Positions 42,664 to 52,481 of a stretch of 64,000 bases of DNA are shown piece by piece. The stretch's first letter is position 1; the number at the start of each line of letters is the position of its first letter. Below the pieces are notes generated by a model. It searched no databases and was not told the origin of the DNA. It saw nothing but the letters and a program-made list of their open reading frames with translations. The position numbers and the translations under genes are program-made. The DNA is from Levilinea saccharolytica (GTDB taxonomy: Bacteria; Chloroflexota; Anaerolineae; Anaerolineales; Anaerolineaceae): contig NZ_LGCM01000046.1 of the NCBI RefSeq assembly GCF_001306035.1, positions 1-64,000 on the forward strand. The letters run 5' to 3'.

Positions 42664-43746
42664 ATGAAAACCTATCCGATCCCCATGGTCCCTGGGCCGG
42701 TCAAAGTGCCGCAGCGCGTGCTGCAGGCCTACCTCACCGATTACGGCGCGGCGGATTTGGAACCGGAGTATCTCAGCCTGTACAACCAGACCGAAGCCGA
42801 CCTCAAGCAGATCATGGGAACCCAGCACTCGGTGGTCATCATGACCGGCGAAGGCATGTTGGCCCTGTGGGCAGCCCTGAAGAACTTCATGAAGCCCGGT
42901 GAACGGCTGCTGTGCCTGGGGACGGGGGTATTTGGCTACGGCATCGGCGATATGGCCCGCTCGCTGGGCATCCAGGTGAAAACCGTCGGCTTGCCTTACA
43001 ATCAGACCCTGCACAATTGGGATGAAATCGAAAGCGCCATCGCCGACTTCCGCCCCAAGATGATCACCGCCGTGCACTGTGAAACGCCCTCCGGCACACT
43101 CAACCCCATCGCCCCATTGGGCAAGCTCAAAGAGCGCTACGAAGTGCCCCTGCTGTATGTGGACGCAGTGGCCAGCCTGGGCGGCGCACCCGTGGAAACC
43201 GACGCCTGGCATGTGGACCTGATGTTGGGCGGCTCGCAGAAAGCCCTCTCGGTTCCCCCCGCCATGTCCTTCTTCACCGTCAGCCCGGCCGCCTGGGAGA
43301 TTGCCAAGCAGGTGAACTACGCCGGTTACGACGCGCTGCTGCCCTTCGAAACCGCCCCGCAGACAGGCTATTTCCCCTACACCCCCTACTGGCAGGGTCT
43401 GGCGGCGCTGCACGAAGGTGCGCAGATGCTCCTGGAAGAGGGTCTGCCGGCCAGCTTTGCCCGCCATCAGCGCCTGGCTGAAATGACCCGCCAGCGGCTG
43501 GTGGAAATGGGCTACAGCCTCTTCCCCGCCCCCGAAGCCGTCCCCTCCCCCACCGTCACCGCGGTGCAGGTTCCTGAAGGGATCGAATGGACCGACTTTG
43601 ACCGCAAACTGCGCGAACGCGGTTTGGTGGTCGGCGGCAGCTACGGCCCCCTGGCCGGAAAAGTTTTCCGTCTGGGGCACATGGGTTCGCAGGCTGACCC
43701 CGACCTGCTGGAGCAGGCTCTGGCCGTGCTCAAAGCCGTGCGCTGA
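42664..43746 (+). CDS. Alanine/serine-glyoxylate aminotransferase family (class V), second paralogue
   Basis: This 360-aa PLP enzyme begins IPMVPGPVKVP and has TGEGMLALWAALKN, YVDAVASLGG and the Schiff-base Lys in GGSQKALSVPP (about 192), plus RLGHMGSQA near the end. It belongs to the same family as the gene at 11174 but is clearly divergent. Activity on glyoxylate, 2-aminoethylphosphonate or another keto acid is possible. AAAGGAAA lies before the ATG. Confidence 0.83.
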   Translation: MKTYPIPMVPGPVKVPQRVLQAYLTDYGAADLEPEYLSLYNQTEADLKQIMGTQHSVVIMTGEGMLALWAALKNFMKPGERLLCLGTGVFGYGIGDMARSLGIQVKTVGLPYNQTLHNWDEIESAIADFRPKMITAVHCETPSGTLNPIAPLGKLKERYEVPLLYVDAVASLGGAPVETDAWHVDLMLGGSQKALSVPPAMSFFTVSPAAWEIAKQVNYAGYDALLPFETAPQTGYFPYTPYWQGLAALHEGAQMLLEEGLPASFARHQRLAEMTRQRLVEMGYSLFPAPEAVPSPTVTAVQVPEGIEWTDFDRKLRERGLVVGGSYGPLAGKVFRLGHMGSQADPDLLEQALAVLKAVR

Positions 43747-43771
43747 CCGCATACCGGCTGCATACATAACC

Positions 43772-43806
43772 ACCGGCGGAGGATTGAATCCTCCGCCGGT
43801 TTTTGG
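43772..43806. terminator. Bidirectional terminator between convergent genes
   Basis: ACCGGCGGAGGAT-TGA-ATCCTCCGCCGGT, 13-bp perfect stem, with T-run on the plus strand. It ends the aminotransferase operon and probably also the YedF-like gene. Confidence 0.88.
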
Positions 43807-43812
43807 ATGATC

Positions 43813-44169
43813 TTACAGGGTGATCACCCGCTCGGCGCGCATCTGCGCTTCCAGGATGTCGTTCATGCCGCCCACAATGCCCACCTGCACCTGATCGGCC
43901 AGCCCGTAATAGTTCAGGCAGGTGGAGCACAGGATCAACCGCACGCCGCGCTCTTCCAGGGCTTTGAGCTGTTCCAGCACCGGCGAACCGCTCACCGCCA
44001 GCTTGACCCCGTCGGTGTACAGGCAGATGGCGTTGGGCAGCCAGGCGTTTTCCAGCAGCAGCTTTAAATAGGTGCCTATCAATTTCAACTGCAATTCTCG
44101 CTCTCCCTGCCCCATGCCTTCGGCGCGGATGAGCACCACGGTGGATTGCGCTTTTTCCTGCAAATTCAT
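43813..44169 (-). CDS. DsrE/YedF-like sulfur-relay protein
   Basis: The protein is 118 aa from ATG 44169, with GGGAGGG 6 bases upstream; an in-frame TTG at 44184 is rejected. It matches the DsrE-like domain of the selenium-metabolism protein YedF: VLIRAEGMGQGERELQLKLI, a Leu-rich middle, and ILCSTCLNYYGL (CxxC, about 88) followed by VGGMNDI. The usual N-terminal SirA/TusA domain is absent. It may carry persulfide or selenium. It is preceded by a 190-base leader containing a strong terminator. Confidence 0.8.
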   Translation of the reverse strand: MNLQEKAQSTVVLIRAEGMGQGERELQLKLIGTYLKLLLENAWLPNAICLYTDGVKLAVSGSPVLEQLKALEERGVRLILCSTCLNYYGLADQVQVGIVGGMNDILEAQMRAERVITL

Positions 44170-44212
44170 GTCAGTCCCTCCCAAACGCTGGATGATGCCG
44201 CCCTGCTGCCAT

Positions 44213-44242
44213 AAAAAAACGCCGCCGGTCTCACCGGCGGCG
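44213..44242 (-). terminator. Leader terminator upstream of the YedF-like gene
   Basis: CGCCGCCGGT and ACCGGCGGCG form a 10-bp stem with a three-base loop followed by seven T on the minus strand. It lies between the promoter and the gene, as in attenuators. Confidence 0.75.
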
Positions 44243-44370
44243 CGCGCAATTCACATGCATTCCGTCCCAGGCGGATCGTCTCCGTCGAGCGTGCCTTGCG
44301 GTGAGGGGCAAACTGCTCCGGCGAACGCGGATCAAGTGGCGGGGCGGTGGATATTCATAAAATAAGTATA
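44243..44370 (-). promoter_or_regulatory. Structured leader with leaderless micro-ORF, candidate attenuator
   Basis: TATACT (44365-44370) is followed 6 bases later by ATG 44358, which opens an 8-codon peptide (MNIHRPAT) ending at 44332. The RNA downstream can fold: GAGC-TTGC paired with GCAA-GCTC around CCCTCACC, and CCG-CCC paired with GGG-CGG at the base. It is then closed by the terminator at 44213-44242. A known riboswitch class was not recognised. Confidence 0.4.
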
Positions 44371-44413
44371 CTGCATTTTTGGATGCGCGTGTATAAGATC
44401 GCGGGGCTGCCGG

Positions 44414-44442
44414 TTGACAAGCACCGCAAATTTGGGTATCGT
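44414..44442 (+). promoter_or_regulatory. Sigma-70-type promoter of msrPQ
   Basis: TTGACA (44414-44419), 17-bp spacer, TATCGT (44437-44442), 49 bases before the msrP ATG. Confidence 0.65.
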
Positions 44443-44490
44443 CAGGGTAGGAATAAACTACCGGTAATCTTATCTGTGAGGATGTGTGCC

Positions 44491-45458
<968 letters not shown>

Positions 45459-45459
<1 letters not shown>

Positions 45460-46103
45460 TGAAAGCCTGGCCGTACCTGCGCGCGGCCGCCCATGTGGGC
45501 GCGCTGCTGCCTTTGCTGCTGCTGATCTTTGACGCCCTGCGCGACAACCTGACGGCCAACCCCATTCAGGCCGCCACCCAGCGCAGCGGCACGGCTGCCC
45601 TGGTGCTGCTGCTCATTTCGCTGGCCTGCACCCCTTTGTATACGATCACAGGCTATGCGGACTTCTCACGCCTGCGCCGGCCCCTGGGGCTGTATGCCTT
45701 TCTTTACGCCCTGGTGCACCTGAGCATCTTTGTGGTGTTAGATTACGCCTTCGCCTGGGATTTGATTTTGCCTGAGCTGGCCCAAAAGCGCTATCTGATC
45801 GCCGGTTTGGGGGCCTTTGCCATTCTGTTGGCCCTGGCGGCCACCTCATTCACGCTGACGATGAAAGCCCTGGGAAAGCATTGGAAGCGCCTGCACCGGC
45901 TGGTATACGCCGCCGCGGGGCTGGTGGTGCTGCATGTGGCCTGGGCAGAGAAGGGCAATTTGAGCACACTGAGTGGGGACATCCTCAAGCCCGCCCTGGC
46001 GCTGGCGGTGCTGCTGGTGCTGCTGGGTCTGCGCCTGCCGCCCATCCGCCGCCGCCTGACGGCCCTGCGCCGCACCCCTCCGCGCCGGGTGATCCGCACC
46101 TAG
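45459..46103 (+). CDS. msrQ: Heme-binding membrane subunit MsrQ
   Basis: This 214-aa protein has six membrane segments of the ferric-reductase-like (YedZ/MsrQ) family. Probable heme-ligand His residues are in FLYALVHLSIF (about 86) and in WKRLHRLVYAAAGLVVLHVAW (about 145 and 158). It passes electrons from a quinone or flavin source to MsrP. Its basic C-terminal tail is longer than usual. Start codon overlaps the msrP stop. Confidence 0.9.
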
Positions 46104-46139
46104 CGGGGGTGAGGGCCGTCCTTCGTATTCGATGGAGCG

Positions 46140-46412
46140 GTACGTCCGCTACCGACCAAGTGTCATCGCGAGCCGCCGTTCTTTGGCGGCGTGCCCTCGC
46201 ACTTCGAGGGCGTGGCGATCTCTACCCCGAAAGGTAAAAATCACTTTGCGTCCTTGACGTCTTCGCGGTTCAAAGACAGGTTCTTTTCACCGCTAAGAAG
46301 CAAAGAACGCCAAGAAAGCAAATCAACGAACACCTGGCACTCCGGTGCGTTCGATGAAACAAACCGTCCCCCCTTCGCGTCCTTGGCGCCTTCGCGGTTA
46401 ACACCCCGCCCC
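46140..46412. repeat. Dispersed repeat copy and REP-like element
   Basis: The gap between msrQ and the ABC ATPase gene holds no gene. It contains GTCATCGCGAGCC...GGCGATCTC with a nested GCCGCCGTTC/TTTGGCGGCG hairpin and then a 94-bp-family copy (GCGGTTCAAAGACAG, ACCGCTAAG, AACGCCAAGAAA, CTCCGGTGCGTTCGATGAAA). Confidence 0.75.
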
Positions 46413-46417
46413 CAACA

Positions 46418-46450
46418 AAAAAGGCGCGCTCCCTGCGGAACGCGCCTTTG
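46418..46450 (-). terminator. Terminator of the ABC ATPase gene
   Basis: AGGCGCG-TTCC and GGAA/GCGCGCCT form a stem (AAAGGCGCG...CGCGCCTTT); on the minus strand TTTTTT follows. Confidence 0.75.
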
Positions 46451-46467
46451 GCTTTCATCCTCCAACC

Positions 46468-47463
46468 TTATTCCATCAGCCAGCAGGCCACCCAATGATC
46501 CGGGCTGACCTCTTTGAACTCCGGCTCCTGCTGCGCACACACATCCATCGCCATCGGGCAGCGCGGGTGGAAACGGCAGCCCTTGGGCGGGTTCACCGGG
46601 CTAGGTACATCCCCGCGCAGGATGATGCGCTTGCGTTTGAAGCGCGGATCCGCCACCGGGATGGCGGACATGAGCGCCTGGGTGTAGGGGTGCTGCGGAT
46701 TGCGGAACAGCTCATCCCGTCCGGTCAATTCCACCATCTTGCCCAAATACATCACCGCCACGCGGTCGGAAATATGTTCCACCACGCTCAGATTGTGGGC
46801 GATGAACAGATACGTCAGGTTAAATTCCTTCTGCAAGTCCTTGAGCAGATTCAGCACCTGGGATTGAATGGACACATCCAGGGCCGACACCGGCTCATCG
46901 CACACAATGAACTGCGGGCGCAAGATCAGCGCGCGGGCAATGCCCACCCGCTGTCGCTGGCCGCCCGAAAATTCATGCGGATAGCGGCGGGCGTGGTAGG
47001 ATTCCAGCCCCACCGTCTTGAGAATTTCCATCACCCGATCCCAGCGGTCCGACGGCGTGCCGATGTTGTGGATCTTCAGCCCTTCCAGCACCTGCTCGCC
47101 GATCTGCGTGCGCGGGTCCAGCGAAGAATAAGGGTCTTGAAAAACGATCTGAATATTGCGGCGCATGGCCTTCAGTTCGGCATCTTTGAGCTTAAAGATA
47201 TCCGCACCGTTAAACAGAGCCTGGCCGCTGGTCGGCTCAATCAGGCGCAGCATCGTGCGGCCGACCGTGGTTTTGCCGCAGCCGGATTCCCCCACCATGC
47301 CCAGCGTCTCGCCCTGGCGGATGTTAAAGCTGACGTTATCCACAGCCTGCACCCATGCCACCACGCGCTGGAGCACACCCCCGCGGACGGGATAAAACTT
47401 CTTCAAATTGGATACCTGGATGAATGGGTCGCCCTTCTGAACGGCGGTCTCGGCTACTGTCAT
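46468..47463 (-). CDS. Oligopeptide/dipeptide ABC transporter ATPase, DppF/OppF type
   Basis: This 331-aa ATPase has Walker [10 protein letters not shown] (about 58), Q-loop [12 protein letters not shown], signature FSGGQRQR (about 165), Walker [13 protein letters not shown] and H-loop IAHN. The C-terminal oligo_HPY domain ([24 protein letters not shown]) carries the Cys pattern seen in Opp/Dpp ATPases that hold an iron-sulfur cluster. It should power peptide uptake. Its partner ATPase, permeases and binding protein are not adjacent, so it is an orphan here. GAGGA precedes the ATG. Confidence 0.9.
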   Translation of the reverse strand: MTVAETAVQKGDPFIQVSNLKKFYPVRGGVLQRVVAWVQAVDNVSFNIRQGETLGMVGESGCGKTTVGRTMLRLIEPTSGQALFNGADIFKLKDAELKAMRRNIQIVFQDPYSSLDPRTQIGEQVLEGLKIHNIGTPSDRWDRVMEILKTVGLESYHARRYPHEFSGGQRQRVGIARALILRPQFIVCDEPVSALDVSIQSQVLNLLKDLQKEFNLTYLFIAHNLSVVEHISDRVAVMYLGKMVELTGRDELFRNPQHPYTQALMSAIPVADPRFKRKRIILRGDVPSPVNPPKGCRFHPRCPMAMDVCAQQEPEFKEVSPDHWVACWLME

Positions 47464-47547
47464 GCGATCCTCACAGCGGTTCTAGGATAAGGTGGGAATG
47501 AAAAGGGGCGCACAGCCGGGCAGCGTTTGCCTGACCCGACCAGAAAA

Positions 47548-47572
47548 ATTATACATGATTTTTTCCTGTCAA
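47548..47572 (-). promoter_or_regulatory. Promoter-like hexamers ahead of the ABC ATPase gene
   Basis: TTGACA (47567-47572) and TATAAT (47548-47553) on the minus strand are both perfect but only 13 bp apart, too close for normal sigma-70 contact. One of them, probably the -10, may be used without the other, or an activator may be needed. Confidence 0.4.
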
Positions 47573-47621
47573 CCCACATTTTCAGGGCAATTTTTGCACG
47601 AATTCAGAAATTTGTGCGCTT

Positions 47622-49532
47622 TCACCCGTAAAAATCCTGCCAGTGGAAGATCCACAGCGCGGTCAGCAGCTGCACCCCCACCAGCCAGGCCGCCGCGCGC
47701 GAAGGATGCTTGCACAGGGCGCAGATTTCACGCGCGGCGTACAGGCACACCAGCGGCACCAGGAACAGCCACAGACGCTGCACCTCACCGTCCGTCTGCC
47801 CGCCCACATTCAGGGCCGCATAGGTCACCCAGGCCGCCGCCAGCAGGGAATCCGCCGCGCCCGCCCGGCGGCGCACAAAAGTCCACACCGTGCGCGCCGT
47901 GTTCGCCAGGAACAGGATCACCAGGGGGTAACCGCTCCAGGTGAGCATCTCGGTGTTGTTCAGCCGCAGCGAGCGCAGGGTCTGCTCCAGCCCGGGCACG
48001 TAGTCCTTGGCGCGGCGGTGATTGAGCATGGCCGTCTGGTAGCGCTGCCAGATGTCATAATCCAACAGCCAACGAAAGGCCATATCCGCCACCAACATCC
48101 CCGCCCCCAACCACAAGAGCATGCGCAGCGTCACCGTCAGCGGGCGGGTGCGGCGGTTGAGCCAGCCGTCCAACACCACCCAGCCCCCCGCCAGCGCCGC
48201 CAGCGGCAGCAGCGAAAAGCTGAGGTACAGGCACACATAGATATAGGCCCCCAGCAGGAACATGATTTCCACCGAGGCCCGCCGCATCCCCCACCCCGCC
48301 AGCAGCAGCCCCCCCAAAAACAGCAAGGGGTACAGGGCGTTGTCTAAAAAGGTGGGGATGAGCAAAAAGCTGGGGCAGGAAAACAACAGCAGCGCCGCCA
48401 ACGCCTCGCCCTTCAGCGCCCCCAACCGCCGCGCCAACAGGGTCAACAGCACCAGGCTGAGGCCCGCTAAAAACGGGAAGGCATAGGCCTTCAGGCGCGT
48501 CAGGCGCAAGAAGCGCGTCTCGCGGTCGGCCTGCGGCTGGCCGGCGTTGGCCAGGCGCTCCAGTCCGATGTAGGTCAGCAGCACCCCAGGGGGCTTGGTG
48601 CCCAAATACCAGTCGTCGCCATAGCGCGCCTCATATTCCCTCAGCGCCTGGGGCAGGGACGGTTGGGCCGCCGCTGCCTGGGCGTAGCGGCTGAAAACCC
48701 CGTCGGCGTATTTCACCCGCAGGGATTCAAACCCGCCCCCCTCGATGAAGCCAAAGCTGATCTGCGCCGCCGCGGCCCAGCCCGCCAAGAGCAGCAGTCC
48801 CGCCCAACCCAGGCGCGGGCGAGAGCCCGCCCACAGCGCCAGGGCGAAGCTGCCCAGCAGAAGCACCCCAAAGATGATCCAGGCGCGGGAGTCCAGCGGC
48901 TTTTCATAGAAATACCACTTCCAGCCCGGCACGCGTAAAAAAGTCTCCAACCGAAAAACCAGCACGATCCAATGAAAGCCCACACTGCCCAGCAGCGCCG
49001 CTGCCAGCAGCCCGCGGAGCAGGCCGCCCGCCCGCGCCTGGGCGGTGATTTGGGCCGGAAAACGCAGCCCCAAAAACAGCAGAGTCTGCACCATCACCGC
49101 CAGGCCCCACACCCACAGCGGCAGAAAGCGCCCAAAAGCCGATGCCCCCAGTTGGTACAGGCGCGGCGCCCAATCCCCCGGGCGCGCCAGAATTTGGGTT
49201 GTCTCAAAAGACAGCGGACGGCTGAGCGCCCAGCCCAAAGCCGCCCAAAGCGCCGCCGCGGCCAGCAGCGCCAGCCCCCAGCCCCAAACGCGCGGCCCCA
49301 GGCGGCCTTCCAGCTCCTCCGCCAGTTGCGGACTGCGCGCCGCCCGCCAGGCCAGCGCGGCCAGCCCCCCCACCGCCGCCAGCACCGCCGCCGCCGCCCC
49401 CAGGCGCACAGCCGAATAGCCCAAAATCAGCCCGCCGCCCTCCGAAGGCTCGCGCAGCAGCCACACCACGGCCGCCAACCCCTCCAGCGCGCTCAGGCCC
49501 AACAGCAGGCTCAGTCCGCCCCCTTTACGCAT
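47622..49532 (-). CDS. Large polytopic membrane protein, GT-C-like
   Basis: This 636-aa protein has about a dozen membrane segments. A periplasmic stretch [28 protein letters not shown] (about 265-320) resembles the first loop of GT-C mannosyltransferase-like proteins, with a conserved K-x-P-P-G. Later segments ([31 protein letters not shown]) also fit that superfamily. It is less similar than the gene at the window start, and the substrate is unknown. It overlaps the end of the adenosine deaminase gene by 8 bases, last of a four-gene operon. Confidence 0.68.
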   Translation of the reverse strand: MRKGGGLSLLLGLSALEGLAAVVWLLREPSEGGGLILGYSAVRLGAAAAVLAAVGGLAALAWRAARSPQLAEELEGRLGPRVWGWGLALLAAAALWAALGWALSRPLSFETTQILARPGDWAPRLYQLGASAFGRFLPLWVWGLAVMVQTLLFLGLRFPAQITAQARAGGLLRGLLAAALLGSVGFHWIVLVFRLETFLRVPGWKWYFYEKPLDSRAWIIFGVLLLGSFALALWAGSRPRLGWAGLLLLAGWAAAAQISFGFIEGGGFESLRVKYADGVFSRYAQAAAAQPSLPQALREYEARYGDDWYLGTKPPGVLLTYIGLERLANAGQPQADRETRFLRLTRLKAYAFPFLAGLSLVLLTLLARRLGALKGEALAALLLFSCPSFLLIPTFLDNALYPLLFLGGLLLAGWGMRRASVEIMFLLGAYIYVCLYLSFSLLPLAALAGGWVVLDGWLNRRTRPLTVTLRMLLWLGAGMLVADMAFRWLLDYDIWQRYQTAMLNHRRAKDYVPGLEQTLRSLRLNNTEMLTWSGYPLVILFLANTARTVWTFVRRRAGAADSLLAAAWVTYAALNVGGQTDGEVQRLWLFLVPLVCLYAAREICALCKHPSRAAAWLVGVQLLTALWIFHWQDFYG

Positions 49533-50544
49533 GCGCCCCCCGCGCTGCCGCAGTTTTCAGCGCCTGTTTTTCTTCCTCCGTCAGGAAGGCGGCTTCCAGG
49601 GCGTTGTACTGCGCCTGGCGGATCATCTCAGGCGTCAACCCCGCCGCGGGGGCGGCCACATTGTATTCGTGCGGCAGGTCAATGCCGCTGATGCCGGGGT
49701 CATCCGTGTTGATGGTGGCGCACAGCCCCGCCTCCAAAAAACGCCGCAGCGGATGGCTGGGGTAATCCGGCACGGTCGAGGTCTGCACGTTGCTGGTCAG
49801 CGAAGATTCGATGCCCACGCGCAGCCGCGCCAGGGTCTCCATCAAAACCGGGTCTTCCAACGCGCGCACGCCGTGGCCGATGCGCTCCGCGCCCAGCTCG
49901 CTCAGCGCGTTCCAAATGCTGTCCGGGCCGTCCGATTCACCCGCATGTGCGGTGATGCGCCATCCGGCGCTGCGCGCGCGGCGAAAATGTTCGCGGAACC
50001 AGGGCGCCGGAAAATGCGCCTCATCCCCGGCCAGGTCGAGGGCGGTGATGTGTTCGCGCTGCGTCAGCAGCGCCTCCAACTCGCGCTCGGCCGCCTCCAC
50101 GCCGTAGGTGCGGCTGAGGATGCCGATCAAATTGGCGCGCACGCCAAAATCGCGCTGCCCGGCCTGCACCCCATCCACAATTGCCTCGGTCACCCCTTCG
50201 GCTTGCAGACCGTGGGCCAGGGCCATGAAGCCGGGGCTGAAGCGCAGTTCGATGTACGCCAGCCCCTCGCGCTTGGCGTCCTCCACGTTTTCGTAAGCAA
50301 TCCGGCGGCAGGCGTCGTAATCCACCAACACCCCCACCATCCATTCAAATTTGGTCAAAAAGGCCATCACCCCCGGCTGTGGGTCGGTGACCTGCACATA
50401 CGGGCGCAGCGTTTCCACCTCCCAGGCGGGCAGGGGTAAATTGTGCTGGCGGCCCAGATCCAAAATCGTCTCCAGGCGCACCGCGCCGTCCAGATGGCGG
50501 TGCAGTTCCACCAGGGGAAAAGTTGGGTCAATCATCGCTGACAT
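49525..50544 (-). CDS. add: Adenosine deaminase
   Basis: The protein is 339 aa from ATG 50544 (GGAGGG 7 bases upstream); the long upstream extension is rejected. Zinc and catalytic motifs are present: [12 protein letters not shown] (HxHxDG), HAGESDG (zinc His and catalytic Glu, about 196), RIGHGVRAL and NTDDPGISG (about 278). It deaminates adenosine to inosine; adenine or aminofutalosine substrates are possible in this family. It lies 20 bases after the permease gene in one operon. Confidence 0.9.
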   Translation of the reverse strand: MSAMIDPTFPLVELHRHLDGAVRLETILDLGRQHNLPLPAWEVETLRPYVQVTDPQPGVMAFLTKFEWMVGVLVDYDACRRIAYENVEDAKREGLAYIELRFSPGFMALAHGLQAEGVTEAIVDGVQAGQRDFGVRANLIGILSRTYGVEAAERELEALLTQREHITALDLAGDEAHFPAPWFREHFRRARSAGWRITAHAGESDGPDSIWNALSELGAERIGHGVRALEDPVLMETLARLRVGIESSLTSNVQTSTVPDYPSHPLRRFLEAGLCATINTDDPGISGIDLPHEYNVAAPAAGLTPEMIRQAQYNALEAAFLTEEEKQALKTAAARGAHA

Positions 50545-50564
50545 GACAGCCCTCCTAAGTTGGT

Positions 50565-51845
50565 TTAGAAGAAAAACAATACGTATAACAGGCTGGAGAC
50601 CGCACAGGCCACCAGCATCACCGGCAAGCCTCGTTTTGACCACAGCACCGGCGTGATGGGGTGGCGGGTGCGCTCGGAAAGCGAGGCAACGATCACATTG
50701 GCGGTGGAGCCGATGATCGTGCCGTTCCCGCCAAAACCCGCCCCAAAGGCCAACGCCCACCACAGCGGCCCCACATCCAGGCCGCTTTGCCCCAGCCCCT
50801 GAATCACCGGAATCAGGGCGATGGTGATGGGCACATTATCCACCACCGCCGAAAGACCCGCCACAACCCACAGCAGCACCAGCCCCAACACCGCCGGGGA
50901 GAGATGGCCCCAGCTCAAAATGGCCTGCGAGAGCATCGCCAACACCCCCGCGGCTTCCATGCCGCCCACCAAAATGAACAGCGAGGCAAAGAACAGCAGA
51001 ATATCCCACTCCACCCGGTTCAGCACCGCGCGCACATCTGGCCGGGTCCAAACCAGGGCCAAAGCTGCCGCCGCCAGGGCCACAAAAGAAGGGCGCACGT
51101 GCAGCTGCTCTTCCAGCATAAATCCAATCAGGGCCAGCCCCAAAGCGATTAAAATCCGCCGCACCATCTTGCGGTCCTTAATCGCCTCCTGGGGGTCCAA
51201 CTCCAAAACCGCCGCGGCCGCCTCGGGGCCGGGCGCGTGCAGTTCACGCCGGAACAGCCAGCGTAAAAATCCCAAAGTCACCACCCAGGTGACCAGCACA
51301 ATGGGCAGCGAATATACCAAAAAATCGGTAAAAGTGAAGCCCGCCGCCGAGGCAATCAGGATGTTGGGCGGGTCGCCCACCAGGGTGGCCACACCGCCGG
51401 TGTTAGAAAGCAGCGCCTCCGAAAGCAGGAAGGGCTGCGGGTTATACCCCAAAATCTCACAGATCAAGATCGTCACCGGCGCAATCAGCACCACAGTGGT
51501 CACATTATCTAAAAACATAGACACCAGGGTGGTCACGGCCCCCAGCAGCACCAGCAGCCGCACCGGCCGCCCGCCCGAAACCCGCCCCACCCACACCGCC
51601 AGAAACTGAAAAAATCCGGTTGGCTCCAACAGCGCCACCAGCATCATCATGCCCAGCAGCAGCCCCAGGGTGTTAAAGTCAATCGTGGCCACGGCCTGCT
51701 CTTCGGTGTAAAAGCCAAAGATCATGCCCGCCGCCACCATCACCACCGCCCCCACCAGCGCGATGATCGTCCGGTGCACTTTTTCAGAAAAAATGACGCC
51801 CAGGCACACCACAAAGATCAATGAGGAAATCCAAACAGCCGTCAT
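50565..51845 (-). CDS. Anion permease of the ArsB/NhaD superfamily
   Basis: This 426-aa protein has about 11 membrane segments and the two symmetric signatures of the ion-transporter superfamily: [18 protein letters not shown] (about 110) with [14 protein letters not shown] (about 148), and [17 protein letters not shown] with [16 protein letters not shown] (about 375). Members move arsenite, Na+/H+, citrate or other anions. Neighbouring adenosine deaminase and CBS genes do not settle the substrate. It lies 25 bases after the CBS gene. Confidence 0.85.
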   Translation of the reverse strand: MTAVWISSLIFVVCLGVIFSEKVHRTIIALVGAVVMVAAGMIFGFYTEEQAVATIDFNTLGLLLGMMMLVALLEPTGFFQFLAVWVGRVSGGRPVRLLVLLGAVTTLVSMFLDNVTTVVLIAPVTILICEILGYNPQPFLLSEALLSNTGGVATLVGDPPNILIASAAGFTFTDFLVYSLPIVLVTWVVTLGFLRWLFRRELHAPGPEAAAAVLELDPQEAIKDRKMVRRILIALGLALIGFMLEEQLHVRPSFVALAAAALALVWTRPDVRAVLNRVEWDILLFFASLFILVGGMEAAGVLAMLSQAILSWGHLSPAVLGLVLLWVVAGLSAVVDNVPITIALIPVIQGLGQSGLDVGPLWWALAFGAGFGGNGTIIGSTANVIVASLSERTRHPITPVLWSKRGLPVMLVACAVSSLLYVLFFF

Positions 51846-51870
51846 GGTGTCCCCAGCCCTTTCTCCCCCC

Positions 51871-52326
51871 TCAGCCCAGCTTCCAGGCGCGCATCACCGC
51901 GCACCCAATGTCCACATGCGAAGCCAGACCGATTAAAACGCCGTGTTCATTCACCACCGGCAGGTCGCGGATGGCGTGATGGTGCAGCAGCGCCGCGGCG
52001 TACATGGGCGATGAATTTTCTTCCACAAAAATGGGTTCGTGCATCACCTCACGCACCGGACGCGCCAAATCTGCCGGGTCAGGCTGCTGCAATTCGCCTG
52101 CGCCAAAATGGGATACAAAGGCGAAATCCTCCACCAGACTCACGAAATCGGGCATGCCCAGTTCCAACAGATCGCGCAGCTTTACCACCCCCACCAACTT
52201 TCCCTCCGCATCCACCACGGGAAGCATGCCAACGTGATAGCGCAGCACGAAATCCACCGCGTCGCGCACACAAGCCGTATCAGGAAGGGTGTACACCTGG
52301 CGTTTCATACAATCACGGATTTTCAT
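51871..52326 (-). CDS. Twin CBS-domain protein
   Basis: This 151-aa protein is two CBS domains: MKRQVYTLPDTACVRDAVDF..MLPVVDAEGKLVGVVKLRDL and MHEPIFVEENSSPMYAAALL..RDLPVVNEHGVLIGLASHVD. Such pairs bind adenosine nucleotides such as AMP, ATP or c-di-AMP. First gene in the operon with the permease and adenosine deaminase, so it may couple the permease to adenine-nucleotide state. GAGGATT precedes the ATG. Confidence 0.88.
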   Translation of the reverse strand: MKIRDCMKRQVYTLPDTACVRDAVDFVLRYHVGMLPVVDAEGKLVGVVKLRDLLELGMPDFVSLVEDFAFVSHFGAGELQQPDPADLARPVREVMHEPIFVEENSSPMYAAALLHHHAIRDLPVVNEHGVLIGLASHVDIGCAVMRAWKLG

Positions 52327-52426
52327 CAGAATCCTCTTGTGGGAAAAGCCGTATCTGGGTGAATAATCCGATTATACCTGTTTCAGCGCCTCAGGATTTG
52401 GGATTCAGGCGGGTTTCTGCCCCAAC

Positions 52427-52460
52427 AAAACGCCGCCGGAGAGGTTTCTCCAGCGGCGGT
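52427..52460 (-). terminator. Terminator of the FAD oxidoreductase operon
   Basis: CGCCGCTGGAGA and TCTCCGGCGGCG pair, followed by TTTTG on the minus strand. Confidence 0.7.
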
Positions 52461-52481
52461 CAAGATGCAAGATCGGGCGGC

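Noticed and set aside
44347-44490. 48-residue N-terminal extension of MsrP
   Set aside because: It would start before the mapped-looking TTGACA/TATCGT promoter and displace the Tat signal from the N-terminus.
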